This document shows positions 24,317 to 33,778 of a DNA stretch of 33,778 bases, piece after piece (positions within the stretch are counted from its first letter, which is position 1; each line of letters starts with the position of its first letter). The position numbers and the translations under genes are program-made. Below the pieces are notes generated by a model. That model was not told the origin of the DNA. It worked only from the letters and a program-made list of their open reading frames with translations, and made no database searches. The stretch is from Gammaproteobacteria bacterium (GTDB taxonomy: Bacteria; Pseudomonadota; Gammaproteobacteria; Xanthomonadales; Wenzhouxiangellaceae), in the NCBI GenBank assembly GCA_018819105.1, contig JAHJQV010000054.1:1-33778 (forward strand). Direction: 5' to 3'.

Positions 24317-25183
24317 ATGACCAACAAATCATTGCTTCCAGCTCAACAGCAACTGGTCGCCAGCGCGGTCGGCAATCTGGATGCCTACATTTATGAAGTC
24401 AACCGGATTCCGGTGCTGACCCTGGATGAAGAACAGAGTCTGGCGCGGAGCTACCGCGACGAAGAGGATCTGGATGCGGCACGCCGGATGGTGATGGCGC
24501 ATCTGCGCTTTGTCGTGCATGTGGCCAAGGGCTATTCCGGCTATGGTCTGCCGCTGGCGGATCTGATTCAGGAAGGCAACATCGGCCTGATGAAGGCGGT
24601 CAAGCGTTTTGACCCTGACGTTGGTGTGCGTCTGGTGTCGTTTGCCGTGCACTGGATTCGTGCCGAAATGCACGAGTACATTCTGCGCAACTGGCGCATC
24701 GTCAAGGTCGCCACGACCAAGGCGCAGCGCAAGCTGTTCTTCAATCTGCGCAAGAACAAGAAGCGCCTGGGCTGGCTTTCGCACAAGGAAGTCAACCAGG
24801 TGGCCAGCGACCTCGGCGTGAAGCCGGAAGTGGTGCTGGAAATGGAAAAGCGCCTGTCCGGTCAGGACACGTCGTTTGACCTGTCCAGCAGCAACGACGA
24901 CGAGGACGACTGGGTGGCACCGGCGGCGTATCTGCAGAACAGTGAACTGGATCCGATGTTGCAGGCTGAGCACGATGATCTGACCGATCACCACCACGAA
25001 CTGCTGCTGCAGGGCATGGACAATCTGGATGACCGCAGCCGTGACATCATCAGCTGTCGCTGGCTCAGTGACAACAAGACCACGCTGCAGGAACTGGCTG
25101 ATCGCTATGGCGTTTCGGCAGAACGTATCCGGCAGCTGGAGTCGGTCGCGATCAAGAAGATGCGCGCCAGTTTCGTTGCCTGA
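24317..25183 (+). CDS. rpoH: Heat-shock RNA polymerase sigma factor RpoH (sigma32)
   Basis: 288 aa (E. coli 284). It directs RNA polymerase to chaperone and protease promoters. Region 1.2/2 shows YEVNRIPVLTLDEEQSLA, LRFVVHVAKGYSGYGLPLADLIQEGNIGLMKAVKRFDP and the FAVHWIRAEMHEYILRNWRIVK region 2.3-2.4. The RpoH box QRKLFFNLRKNKKRL, which separates it from RpoS/RpoD, is present. The C-terminal region 4 helix-turn-helix is LQELADRYGVSAERIRQLE. Shine-Dalgarno GGAGG sits 8 bp before the ATG. It follows ftsEX, a widely conserved arrangement, and ends at a strong terminator. The mRNA 5' end might form the thermosensor known in enterics, but I could not fold it reliably. Confidence 0.97.
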   Translation: MTNKSLLPAQQQLVASAVGNLDAYIYEVNRIPVLTLDEEQSLARSYRDEEDLDAARRMVMAHLRFVVHVAKGYSGYGLPLADLIQEGNIGLMKAVKRFDPDVGVRLVSFAVHWIRAEMHEYILRNWRIVKVATTKAQRKLFFNLRKNKKRLGWLSHKEVNQVASDLGVKPEVVLEMEKRLSGQDTSFDLSSSNDDEDDWVAPAAYLQNSELDPMLQAEHDDLTDHHHELLLQGMDNLDDRSRDIISCRWLSDNKTTLQELADRYGVSAERIRQLESVAIKKMRASFVA

Positions 25184-25201
25184 TCGGTAGCAGTAATGCA
25201 C

Positions 25202-25232
25202 AAAAAAGCCGCGACACTGTCGCGGCTTTTTT
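25202..25232. terminator. Bidirectional terminator between rpoH and the cytochrome c gene
   Basis: Stem GCCGCGAC (25208-25215) / GTCGCGGC (25219-25226) with an ACT loop, flanked by six A on the left and six T on the right, so it works on both strands. It serves rpoH (+) and the convergent cytochrome gene (-). Confidence 0.95.
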
Positions 25233-25265
25233 CTTTTGCAGATCAGACCGTAGTCGGGGAGTCGC

Positions 25266-25589
25266 TCATTCGCCGCCGGCAGCTGCAACCATGTGGTCGA
25301 CCGCAGCCTTGACTTCGTCATCGCTCAGGTTGGTGAAGCCGCCCTTGGCAGGCATGATGCCGGCCTCACCCTGAAAACCGTTCAGGGAATGTTCGTACAG
25401 GGTTGCCTTGCCCTGGGCAATGCGTGCGGACCAGGCATCGGCATCGCCGTATTTGGGCGCACCGGCCACGCCCATGGCATGGCAGGCCATGCAGTAGGTG
25501 TCATACACGGCTTTGCCGTCGGCAGCCAGGCCGGCACTGCTGATGAACAGCGCTGCCATGGCGGCAGCGGTAACAATGGTCTTGCGCAT
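25266..25589 (-). CDS. Cytochrome c5-like periplasmic cytochrome
   Basis: 107 aa. Signal peptide residues 1-22 (ending SSAGLA). A single c-type heme site CMACH (Cys33, Cys36, His37), with Met79 in the GIMPAKGG loop as the likely sixth ligand. LSDDEVKAAVDHMV is the C-terminal helix of class I c5-type cytochromes. Expected role: soluble or membrane-associated electron carrier to a terminal oxidase. AGGAA lies 7 bp upstream of the ATG. It stands alone and is divergent from the transporter gene. Confidence 0.93.
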   Translation of the reverse strand: MRKTIVTAAAMAALFISSAGLAADGKAVYDTYCMACHAMGVAGAPKYGDADAWSARIAQGKATLYEHSLNGFQGEAGIMPAKGGFTNLSDDEVKAAVDHMVAAAGGE

Positions 25590-25768
25590 CGTGGGTTTCC
25601 TCGTGTGTTCAAACGGGGGTGTATTCGAACATCATTATACTGCAATGTGGGTCGGTCTGGCCCTTTTGCCGTCGCTTCGCCGGGCCCGGAATCAGCGGTC
25701 TGGAGGCCAAGCATTTTGCTGGCAAAACGGTTAAGCTTGGCAGTTCCTGTGGCGAGCGATGTGTTTGC

Positions 25769-27595
25769 ATGACTGTAGAAATCCTGCTGGTGTTCCTGAT
25801 CATTGCGGTGGCGTTGTACCTGTTTGCCACCGAAAAAGTGCCGGTGGATGTGACCGCGCTGGGAATTCTGGTCACCGTGATGGCGATTCCGGTGCTGTTT
25901 CACTCGCAGTGGCTGCTGGATCGTGGCGTCAATCTGCAGGCGGCGTTTCCTAGCGTATCGGAAAGCCTTTCCGGTCTGTCCAGCACCGCCACGGTCACAG
26001 TGTTGTGCATGTTCATTCTGTCTGGCGGCATTCAGCGTTCCGGGCTGGTGCATCTGCTGGGCAAGAAGCTGTTTCCGATGGTGGGGAAATCGGAAACGCG
26101 CCAGATCATCATCATCGGCGTCATGGTCGGCCTGGTGTCAGGGTTTATCAACAACACGGCGGCGGTGGCGATAGCCATTCCACTGGTGCTGGACATGGCG
26201 CACCGCAGTGGCGTGAAAGCATCGCGCGTGCTGATTCCGGTGAGTTTTTTCGGCATGCTGGGCGGCACCCTGACGCTGATCGGCACTTCGACCAACATTC
26301 TCGCTTCAGCGATTCTGGCCGATGACCCCAGCGTGTCACGTGAGCTGGGCATGTTCGAGTTCACCCATCTGGGGCTGATCGTGCTGGCCACCGGTGTGCT
26401 GTATTTCCTCACCATCGGCCGTTGGCTGTTGCCCAAAGAGGATGCCCGTCCGTTGCAGCGTGATGATGAAGAGTCCTTTGTCATCGAACTGTGCGTGCCG
26501 GACGATTCGCCATTGCGCGGGCAGACGCTGGCCAAGGCCCGCTTCGAGGAGCACAGCGGTGCCAAGGTGATCAAGCTGACCCGCGATGAATTCAGCTGGG
26601 TGAAGCGGGCATTGAGCACCGAGGTGCGTGAAGGCGATGTGATCATGGTGCGCGCATCGATACGCCAGATCATGGATCTGATCAAGGACGACAGCATCGA
26701 CGTGCTGTCGGAGTTTGGCGAACCGCGCAAGGCCCACGGCGAGGGCCAGCTGGTGCCGGTGCTGCTGCGCGACCGTACCCTGTTTAATGGCCGCATCGCC
26801 AAGGCGGTGGATTTCTACAAGCGCTATCACGGGCGCTTGATCGGACTCGATACTGACGAAATCAGTGAGCGCCGGCTGGCCCAGGAAAAGCTGCACGTGG
26901 GCGAGATTGCACTGCTTGAAATCACCCGCGAAGCGCTGGATGAGTTGATGAGCAATTCTGATGTGGTGGTACTGGATCAATACAAGGATGAGTTCGATAC
27001 GTTCAGAATGCTGATAGCCGGCGGCATTGTCGCCGGCGTTATTCTGCTGGCCACACTGACGCCGATGCCAATTGTGCTGACCGCCATTGCCGGGGTCATT
27101 GCCATGGTCACAACCGGTTGCATATCGAAACACGAGATGTACTCGGATGTGGCCTGGGATGTGATCTTTCTGCTCGCCGGCATCATCCCGCTGGGCATTG
27201 CCATGAACAAGTCCGGTGCCGCTGACTGGCTGGCATCCATTCTTTCCCTGTACGCGGTGGGCTGGCATCCGGTGTTCATACTGATGGCGCTGTATGGCAT
27301 CACCACGGTGTTGACGGAGCTGGTGAGCAACAATGCCGCCGCAGTCATTCTGATACCGGTCAGCATGTCTGTGGCCAGCATTCTGGGGCTAAACCCCATC
27401 CCGCTCGCACTGATCGTCATGTTTGCGGCTTCAACCAGCTTTCTTTCTCCGGTGGGCTATCAGACCAACACAATGATTTATGGCACCGGGGTGCTGCGGT
27501 TTACCGATTTCATCAAGGTTGGCGGCCCGTTGAATCTGCTGTTGATGGTGGTCACCAGTTTTTCCGTCTGGTCGCTGTGGCCAATGTACCTGTAG
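25769..27595 (+). CDS. SLC13/DASS-family transporter with two TrkA-C (RCK-C) domains
   Basis: 608 aa. Membrane half 1 covers about residues 1-210 (helices VEILLVFLIIAVALYLF and following) with the substrate/ion loop NNTAAVAIAIP; half 2 begins near 410 with the matching SNNAAAVILIP loop. Between them (about 225-395) are two cytoplasmic TrkA-C-like domains: FVIELCVPDDSPLRGQTLAK with EGDVIMVRAS, and QLVPVLLRDRTLFNGRIAK with VGEIALLEIT. These are regulatory modules found in sulfate/dicarboxylate-type carriers of the family. The ATG at 25769 is the first with a membrane helix directly after; the open frame before it to 25619 is not hydrophobic. Substrate (sulfate, dicarboxylate or other) cannot be told from sequence alone. 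Confidence 0.9.
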   Translation: MTVEILLVFLIIAVALYLFATEKVPVDVTALGILVTVMAIPVLFHSQWLLDRGVNLQAAFPSVSESLSGLSSTATVTVLCMFILSGGIQRSGLVHLLGKKLFPMVGKSETRQIIIIGVMVGLVSGFINNTAAVAIAIPLVLDMAHRSGVKASRVLIPVSFFGMLGGTLTLIGTSTNILASAILADDPSVSRELGMFEFTHLGLIVLATGVLYFLTIGRWLLPKEDARPLQRDDEESFVIELCVPDDSPLRGQTLAKARFEEHSGAKVIKLTRDEFSWVKRALSTEVREGDVIMVRASIRQIMDLIKDDSIDVLSEFGEPRKAHGEGQLVPVLLRDRTLFNGRIAKAVDFYKRYHGRLIGLDTDEISERRLAQEKLHVGEIALLEITREALDELMSNSDVVVLDQYKDEFDTFRMLIAGGIVAGVILLATLTPMPIVLTAIAGVIAMVTTGCISKHEMYSDVAWDVIFLLAGIIPLGIAMNKSGAADWLASILSLYAVGWHPVFILMALYGITTVLTELVSNNAAAVILIPVSMSVASILGLNPIPLALIVMFAASTSFLSPVGYQTNTMIYGTGVLRFTDFIKVGGPLNLLLMVVTSFSVWSLWPMYL

Positions 27596-27606
27596 TCGGT
27601 CAGGCT

Positions 27607-27615
27607 TGCTATAAT
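27607..27615 (+). promoter_or_regulatory. Extended -10 promoter of guaBA
   Basis: TG-C-TATAAT lies 12-20 bp after the transporter stop and about 80 bp before the guaB ATG. The predicted leader is about 72 nt. No -35 of quality is seen. Confidence 0.6.
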
Positions 27616-27690
27616 ATCCGGTTAATTTATCGACGTTTATGGTGCCTGACCGCTGGCATCTGGATGTCGCCACAACCAGCCAGCAGGTGA

Positions 27691-29172
<1,482 letters not shown>

Positions 29173-29196
29173 GCGGCAAGCCGGAGCACACCGCCA

Positions 29197-30768
29197 ATGA
29201 GCATCCACGATCACCGTATCCTGATTCTGGATTACGGCTCCCAGTACACCCAGTTGATCGCGCGTCGGGTGCGCGAGGCCAGGGTGTACAGCGAAATCAT
29301 GCCGTGGGATGTCGACCCGGAGGCGATCAGCCGGTTTCGACCCGATGGCGTGATTCTGTCCGGCGGTCCGGAAACCACCACGCTGGACAATGCACCGGAC
29401 ATCCCCGCCACGGTGCTGGCACTGAATGTGCCACTGCTGGGCATCTGTTACGGCATGCAGGCTTTGGCGCGGCATTTTGGCGGTCGCACCGAGCCCAGCG
29501 ACAAGCGCGAATTCGGCTTTGCCCGGGTGGAAGTGGTGGCCGACAGCGAGCTGCTGCAGGGGCTGTCCGATCATCGCGGTGATCGTGGTCAGACCATGCT
29601 GGATGTGTGGATGAGCCACAGCGATCACGTCACTGCGGTGCCGCAGGGCTTTCAGGTTCTCTGCACCACGCCGTCGGCACCGATTGCCGGCATGGGTGAT
29701 GATGCTCGGCGCATCTACGGTCTGCAGTTTCATCCCGAGGTGACCCACACCGCCAGCGGCCAGGCCATTGTCGAGCGTTTCGTGCACCAGATCTGTGGCT
29801 GTCCCAGCCTGTGGACCGCCACCAACATCATTGAGGAACAGACCCGTCGTATCCGCGAACAGGTTGGCCGCGACAAGGTGCTGCTGGGGCTGTCCGGCGG
29901 GGTCGACTCTTCCGTGGTGGCGGCACTGCTGCATCAGGCCATTGGCGATCAGCTGACCTGCATCTTTGTCGACACCGGCCTGTTGCGCCACCACGAGGGC
30001 GATCAGGTGATGGCCACGTTCGCACGCCACATGGGGGTGCGCGTGATCCGCGTGGATGCGCGCGAGCAGTTCATGCAGGCGCTGCAGGGCGAGTCCGATC
30101 CGGAAGCCAAGCGCAAGATCATCGGTCGCGAGTTCATCGAAGTGTTTGATCAGCAGGCGCAGGCACTCAAGGACGTCAACTGGCTGGCCCAGGGCACGAT
30201 TTATCCGGATGTGATCGAATCGGCCGGCGCCGCCACTGGCAAGGCGCACGTGATCAAATCGCATCACAATGTCGGCGGCCTGCCCGAGCGCATGAAGCTG
30301 CAGCTGGTCGAGCCGTTGCGCGAGCTGTTCAAGGACGAGGTGCGCACACTGGGCCTGGAGCTGGGCCTGCCGGAAGACATGATCATGCGTCACCCGTTTC
30401 CCGGCCCGGGGCTGGGCGTGCGCATACTGGGCGAAGTGCGGGCTGAATACGTGCCGCTGCTGCAGCGTGCCGACGACATTTTCATCGACGAACTGCGTCA
30501 GCACGGCCTCTACGACAAGGTCTCGCAGGCCTTCGCCGTGTTTCTGCCGGTGCGCTCGGTGGGGGTGATGGGCGATGGTCGTCGCTACGACTACGTCATT
30601 GCCTTGCGCGCGGTGGAAACGATCGACTTCATGACCGCACGCTGGGCGCAACTGCCATACGATTTCCTCGACCACGTCTCACGGCGCATCATCAATGAGA
30701 TCGATGGCATCTCGCGTGTGGTGTATGACATCTCCGGCAAACCACCGGCCACGATTGAGTGGGAGTAG
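29197..30768 (+). CDS. guaA: GMP synthase (glutamine-hydrolysing)
   Basis: 523 aa. Aminates XMP to GMP using glutamine and ATP. The N-terminal class I amidotransferase has [20 protein letters not shown], the nucleophile elbow [11 protein letters not shown] (Cys84), and the His/Glu pair in [11 protein letters not shown]. The ATP pyrophosphatase P-loop is [14 protein letters not shown]. The C-terminal dimerisation domain carries [16 protein letters not shown] and ends [17 protein letters not shown], the universal GuaA terminus. Second gene of guaBA, same length class as E. coli (525). Confidence 0.98.
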   Translation: MSIHDHRILILDYGSQYTQLIARRVREARVYSEIMPWDVDPEAISRFRPDGVILSGGPETTTLDNAPDIPATVLALNVPLLGICYGMQALARHFGGRTEPSDKREFGFARVEVVADSELLQGLSDHRGDRGQTMLDVWMSHSDHVTAVPQGFQVLCTTPSAPIAGMGDDARRIYGLQFHPEVTHTASGQAIVERFVHQICGCPSLWTATNIIEEQTRRIREQVGRDKVLLGLSGGVDSSVVAALLHQAIGDQLTCIFVDTGLLRHHEGDQVMATFARHMGVRVIRVDAREQFMQALQGESDPEAKRKIIGREFIEVFDQQAQALKDVNWLAQGTIYPDVIESAGAATGKAHVIKSHHNVGGLPERMKLQLVEPLRELFKDEVRTLGLELGLPEDMIMRHPFPGPGLGVRILGEVRAEYVPLLQRADDIFIDELRQHGLYDKVSQAFAVFLPVRSVGVMGDGRRYDYVIALRAVETIDFMTARWAQLPYDFLDHVSRRIINEIDGISRVVYDISGKPPATIEWE

Positions 30769-30780
30769 GTGGGTTCATAA

Positions 30781-30793
30781 TGTCACTGTGACA
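30781..30793. promoter_or_regulatory. Palindromic site after guaA
   Basis: TGTCACTGTGACA is a 13-bp palindrome with one central base. It sits 12 bp past the guaA stop, in the gap before the MFS gene. A second, looser inverted repeat (CACTTCC at 30854-30860, GGAAGTG at 30882-30888) lies downstream. Either could be an operator of the MFS gene or a transcript end; there is no U-tract. Confidence 0.3.
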
Positions 30794-30975
30794 GCGTCTT
30801 ACTGTGTCATCACCGTCTGACTGTTGAGCCGGCTTGATACGGGGCATCAAGGCCACTTCCTGTAAACTTCTGTAGCCGTGCGGAAGTGCCTGAGTTGACT
30901 TATGCCTGTCACTTGGCGCCTGGCTGGCATGCAAAATAAGTAGCAGACAACCCACCGGCAATAACAGGCACATCA

Positions 30976-32193
30976 ATGCAACGCACAAGCTCAAAGCTGG
31001 CAATGGTCTTTCTCGCTGCCACGGCATGCATCAACTCCATGGGCATGGGGCTGATCGTGCCGGTGATGCCGGCTCTGCTGGTCGAGATCAGCGGCGGCGA
31101 TCTGGCCGATGCCGCGTTCTGGGGCGGGATTGCCCTGGTCAGTTACGCCATCATGCAATTCATCTTCTCGCCGATCATGGGTGCGCTTTCGGACCGTTTC
31201 GGCCGCCGTCCGATATTGCTGATGTCTCTCACTGCCTATGCCGCAGACATGCTGCTGCTGGCGCTGGTGCAGACATTGCCCTGGTTTCTTCTGATACGCG
31301 GGCTGGCCGGTGTGTTTGCCTCCACCTTCTCCACCACCAGCGCCTATGTGGCGGACATCACACCGCCGGATCAACGCGCCAGGCGCTTCGCCATCATTGG
31401 TGCCGCGTTTGGTGCCGGCTTCATTCTCGGCCCGGCCATCGGCGGTGTGCTCGGCGACCTCAATGTGCGTTATCCCTTTTTTGCCGGCGCAGTGTTGGCG
31501 GCAAGCAATGCCATCTTCGGTGCATTCTTTGTCGGTGAATCACTGCTGCCAGAGCGCCGTCGAGCATTTTCCTGGGCACGTGCCAACACTTTCGGTACGC
31601 TGCTGCGACTGGTTAAGGTGCCCGGCATCGGTACCTTGCTGCCGGTGTTTTTTCTGGCCACTCTGTCGTCCTGGGTCTACCCCACGGTCTGGTCCTATGT
31701 GGCGAAGGAGAAATTTCTCTGGACGGAAGCAGAGATCGGCTGGTCGATTGCCTATTACGGCGTGATCGCCTTCCTGGCCCAGGCGGTGGTCGCTCAGCTG
31801 ATCCTGCCGCGCATGCACATGCGCACAGTGATCTGGCTGGCACTGCTGGTCGAGGTGCTGGCATTGCTGGGCATCGGCCTGGCCGGTGCCGGCTGGTTTG
31901 TCTATCTGATGGTCACCACCGCGCTGATCTCCACGATGCAGGATCCGGCCATCCGTCAGGCCGTGTCGGCACGGGTGCCCGACGATGCACAGGGTGAGTT
32001 GCAAGGAGGGCTTTCGGCCCTGACCAGTGTGGCGATGATCATGGCACCGTTGATCTACAACGGCACCTTCAGCCTGACCGCAGGCGAGGATGCACTGTTC
32101 TACCTGCCCGGTTCGCCATTCATTGTTGCGGCGGCCATTTCCGGCATGGCTGTGGTGTTGTATGCCTTCAGGTCACCTCGCCAAAGACAGTAG
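30976..32193 (+). CDS. MFS transporter, TetA-like drug:H+ antiporter family
   Basis: 405 aa, about 12 membrane helices. Loop 2-3 motif A reads GALSDRFGRRPILL, the TetA/DHA1 form. Helix 1 (MGMGLIVPVMPALL), DITPPDQRARRF between helices 4 and 5, and GFILGPAIGGVLGDL (motif C, antiporter signature) match the tetracycline-exporter-like branch. Expected role: proton-driven export of a small molecule; tetracycline is not implied. No TetR-type regulator is next to it. The AT-rich leader before 30976 (AATAACAGGCACATCA) has only a weak Shine-Dalgarno. Confidence 0.9.
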   Translation: MQRTSSKLAMVFLAATACINSMGMGLIVPVMPALLVEISGGDLADAAFWGGIALVSYAIMQFIFSPIMGALSDRFGRRPILLMSLTAYAADMLLLALVQTLPWFLLIRGLAGVFASTFSTTSAYVADITPPDQRARRFAIIGAAFGAGFILGPAIGGVLGDLNVRYPFFAGAVLAASNAIFGAFFVGESLLPERRRAFSWARANTFGTLLRLVKVPGIGTLLPVFFLATLSSWVYPTVWSYVAKEKFLWTEAEIGWSIAYYGVIAFLAQAVVAQLILPRMHMRTVIWLALLVEVLALLGIGLAGAGWFVYLMVTTALISTMQDPAIRQAVSARVPDDAQGELQGGLSALTSVAMIMAPLIYNGTFSLTAGEDALFYLPGSPFIVAAAISGMAVVLYAFRSPRQRQ

Positions 32194-32324
32194 ACTGATG
32201 TCGGCTCGGGCCCGTGCTGCTGCCATGCAGATGCTGCCGCCTGGCTCTCTACCATCCTGTTGAGATCCTGACAACCGGTGCTGCTAAGCTGGCAAACAGA
32301 CATTGCGTCACGCTATGTGCTGGC

Positions 32325-32353
32325 TTGACTTGGCTGTGCGGTTCTCGTACTCT
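32325..32353 (+). promoter_or_regulatory. Candidate sigma70 promoter in the gap
   Basis: TTGACT (32325-32330) and TACTCT (32348-32353) with a 17-bp spacer. Nothing clearly coding starts directly downstream, so it could drive a small RNA, the doubtful frame at 32487, or the surface protein from a long leader. Confidence 0.35.
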
Positions 32354-32486
32354 TAGACCAAAGTATAAGGGCGCACAACGATTACGTTGGCTAAGCGCTG
32401 CTTAATCAAGGAAGGTTAATGTGGTGGTCTTCATTAGCAATTGCCAACGACCGGCTGTCATAAAATCAGCACAAAGGGATTTGCCC

Positions 32487-32792
32487 ATGACCATATCAAT
32501 TGATTCGATGAATCAGGATCTCAGCGGTGCTGACGCCCATGCGCATGGTCGGCAGTACAGTGGCTTGTTTCGGCACGCTTGTGCTGCATGGTTCGACCTG
32601 CGCCATTGCAGCCTAAACCATTTCATTACTCTGCTCATCTCCTGCGCCTTGATAATTAGACGACATAAGGCATCATCCTTCATAGCCCGCGCCCAGGACT
32701 TTCAAGCCTATCACAAATTGTCCAGAATCAGCGAGGTCAGGGGCTTTGCATTAGGTGGTGAGTTGCGTTCTGGTCAAGTCGTCGGTCTCTAG
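32487..32792 (+). CDS. Doubtful short open frame, unknown
   Basis: 101 codons from an ATG with AAAGGGA 8 bp upstream. The predicted product has a possible hydrophobic stretch (FITLLISCALII) but no recognisable domain, no low-complexity or family signature, and codon use unlike the neighbouring genes. It may be chance. Listed because the Shine-Dalgarno and upstream promoter-like pair are reasonable. Confidence 0.18.
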   Translation: MTISIDSMNQDLSGADAHAHGRQYSGLFRHACAAWFDLRHCSLNHFITLLISCALIIRRHKASSFIARAQDFQAYHKLSRISEVRGFALGGELRSGQVVGL

Positions 32793-32891
32793 GTTGGTGT
32801 CAGTGGTGAAATAGAAAACAATGGCTTTGATGATGTTGTTGTGATAAGTGCTTGAAGCCAAACTCTAAGAAATATATGTAATTAACTAGGG

Positions 32892-32912
32892 TTCACTCTG
32901 TGGCTGAGTGAA
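32892..32912. promoter_or_regulatory. Hairpin or operator before the surface-protein gene
   Basis: TTCACTC (32892-32898) and GAGTGAA (32906-32912) form a 7-bp inverted repeat around seven bases, 43 bp before the ATG. It could be an operator or an mRNA leader hairpin. Confidence 0.4.
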
Positions 32913-32954
32913 TTGAAATTGGTCGAAATATAAATTTTTGAAGGGAGTAAAGGA

Positions 32955-33778
32955 ATGAACACGAATCCGCAAATTATTTGCATTCAGGATGTATGCGCCA
33001 AGGTTAATAAAATAATCAACTCAACGGTGAATAAATGGAATCATATGAGCATCTTTTTGCCTATGCTGATGATTTCATTACTGCTGGCATCGACGTCAGT
33101 TCAGGCTGTGCTCGATCTGGCCGTGGAGATTAACCCGCCTGATCCTATACCGGGTGAGCAAGTCCATGTGCGGGTCACAGTTACAAATCCTGGTGCTGCG
33201 GTTGCGTCGAATGTTGGTGTTCAGTTGTTGTATCCTTCAGGTTTGGATTCTATATTTTCTGGCAACATTACAGACTCTGCAATCTGCTCAAGCAGCTTCT
33301 GTAGTCCAGGTGAAATCGTGGTCTGGAATCTTGGCAACCTGGCGCCTGGTGAGGGCCGCACGCTTGCATTCAGCCCATTTGTAAGAACGAATACCACACA
33401 AGATCAAGTCATTACATTCACCGCGTCGGCCTTGCAGTCTGGCAGCACTCAAGCCACATCCAGCCCTTCAATACAGGTCAATGCTACCAGAATCTTCGAT
33501 CTCACTGTCAATCCAGAACAGGATCCGGCCGTCTCAGGCAATGATTTAAGCTACGACCTGACCTTTGGCCATCGTGGCAGCATTGCCACCACCGGCACCG
33601 AGCTGCGCTTTCCGATCCCTGCTGACACCACTTTTGCCAGTGCCGATGGTGGGGCAACGGTGAATGCAGGAGAAGTGATCTGGAGCATTGGTTTGTTGAA
33701 CCCTGGCGAGGGCGGTCGACGACGGGTCACCGTGCAACTTGATGCGGGGCTGGCGGCAGGCGATATCATTGATGTCAA
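32955..33778 (+). CDS. Secreted protein with DUF11-like repeats (3' end outside window)
   Basis: Partial: the frame is open for 274 codons to the right edge. The ATG has a strong GGGAG Shine-Dalgarno 8-10 bp upstream. Residues 1-30 are polar (an unusually long N-region), followed by a hydrophobic signal core (SIFLPMLMISLLLASTSVQA); an internal ATG at 33045 would give a conventional signal peptide. After cleavage, VLDLAVEINPPDPIPGEQVHV and VTNPGAAVASNVGVQL are the start of a DUF11/CARDB-like beta-sandwich; ATRIFDLTVNPEQDP, SYDLTFGH and VIWSIGLLNPGEGG start and close a second repeat. Such proteins are large and surface-exposed. Early codons are AT-rich; GC-rich usage resumes from about 33500. 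Confidence 0.8.
   Translation, partial: MNTNPQIICIQDVCAKVNKIINSTVNKWNHMSIFLPMLMISLLLASTSVQAVLDLAVEINPPDPIPGEQVHVRVTVTNPGAAVASNVGVQLLYPSGLDSIFSGNITDSAICSSSFCSPGEIVVWNLGNLAPGEGRTLAFSPFVRTNTTQDQVITFTASALQSGSTQATSSPSIQVNATRIFDLTVNPEQDPAVSGNDLSYDLTFGHRGSIATTGTELRFPIPADTTFASADGGATVNAGEVIWSIGLLNPGEGGRRRVTVQLDAGLAAGDIIDV

Larger units (their letters stand above)
32194..32954. other. 760-bp intergenic region, AT-richer than average
   Basis: No convincing gene. It contains a promoter-like pair at 32325-32353, a doubtful short open frame at 32487-32792, and a hairpin at 32892-32912. From about 32630 the sequence becomes clearly AT-richer, and this continues into the surface-protein gene. No REP units of the family seen at 1-8300 are present. 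Confidence 0.5.

Overview
The window is a GC-rich gammaproteobacterial chromosome segment, mostly core genes. Signs of this are the rho/trxA/rhlB block (trxA and rhlB divergent), ftsE-ftsX-rpoH, guaB-guaA, a PhoP/PhoQ-like pair and gspCDEF. An IPTL-type C-terminal anchor, a solitary HMG-CoA synthase and a two-ASM-motif dicarboxylate-type transporter argue against an enteric bacterium and suggest an environmental lineage, perhaps near Xanthomonadales or Chromatiales. The genus cannot be named from sequence alone. No rRNA, tRNA, CRISPR array, transposase or phage gene was seen.

Layout. 1-517 holds only dispersed palindromic repeats. A CtlX-like guanidine-modifying hydrolase (518-1435) follows. 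Next is a three-gene secretory operon (1661-5021): a protein ending in a dockerin-like calcium module, a small cohesin-like protein, and a cohesin-like protein with four Ig/ASH-type repeats and an IPTL-type anchor, closed by a strong terminator. After a REP pair come a PepSY-like periplasmic protein and a PhoP/PhoQ-type two-component system (5413-7793). A 540-bp repeat-rich gap precedes the minus-strand rmuC and mazG genes, whose overlapping junction has been expanded into a 9-bp tandem repeat. HMG-CoA synthase (-), trmJ (+), rho (-), trxA (-) and rhlB (+) follow. From 16760 to 24149 gspC-gspD-gspE-gspF-ftsE-ftsX run as one tightly packed plus-strand unit, then rpoH. A bidirectional terminator separates rpoH from a cytochrome c5-like gene on the minus strand. 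A membrane transporter, guaB, guaA and an MFS exporter follow. The last 1.6 kb is AT-richer and opens a surface protein with DUF11-like repeats that runs off the right edge.

How the genes work together. guaB and guaA are consecutive steps from IMP to GMP. Rho, RhlB and TrxA are conserved neighbours in RNA and redox housekeeping. GspC/D/E/F form the inner-membrane link, outer-membrane channel, ATPase and platform of a type II secretion system, but pseudopilins and GspL/M are not here and must lie elsewhere if the system works. The most unusual unit is the dockerin/cohesin/anchor operon, which reads like a small self-contained calcium-dependent surface assembly. A family of REP-like and composite palindromic repeats occupies the gaps in the first 8.3 kb.
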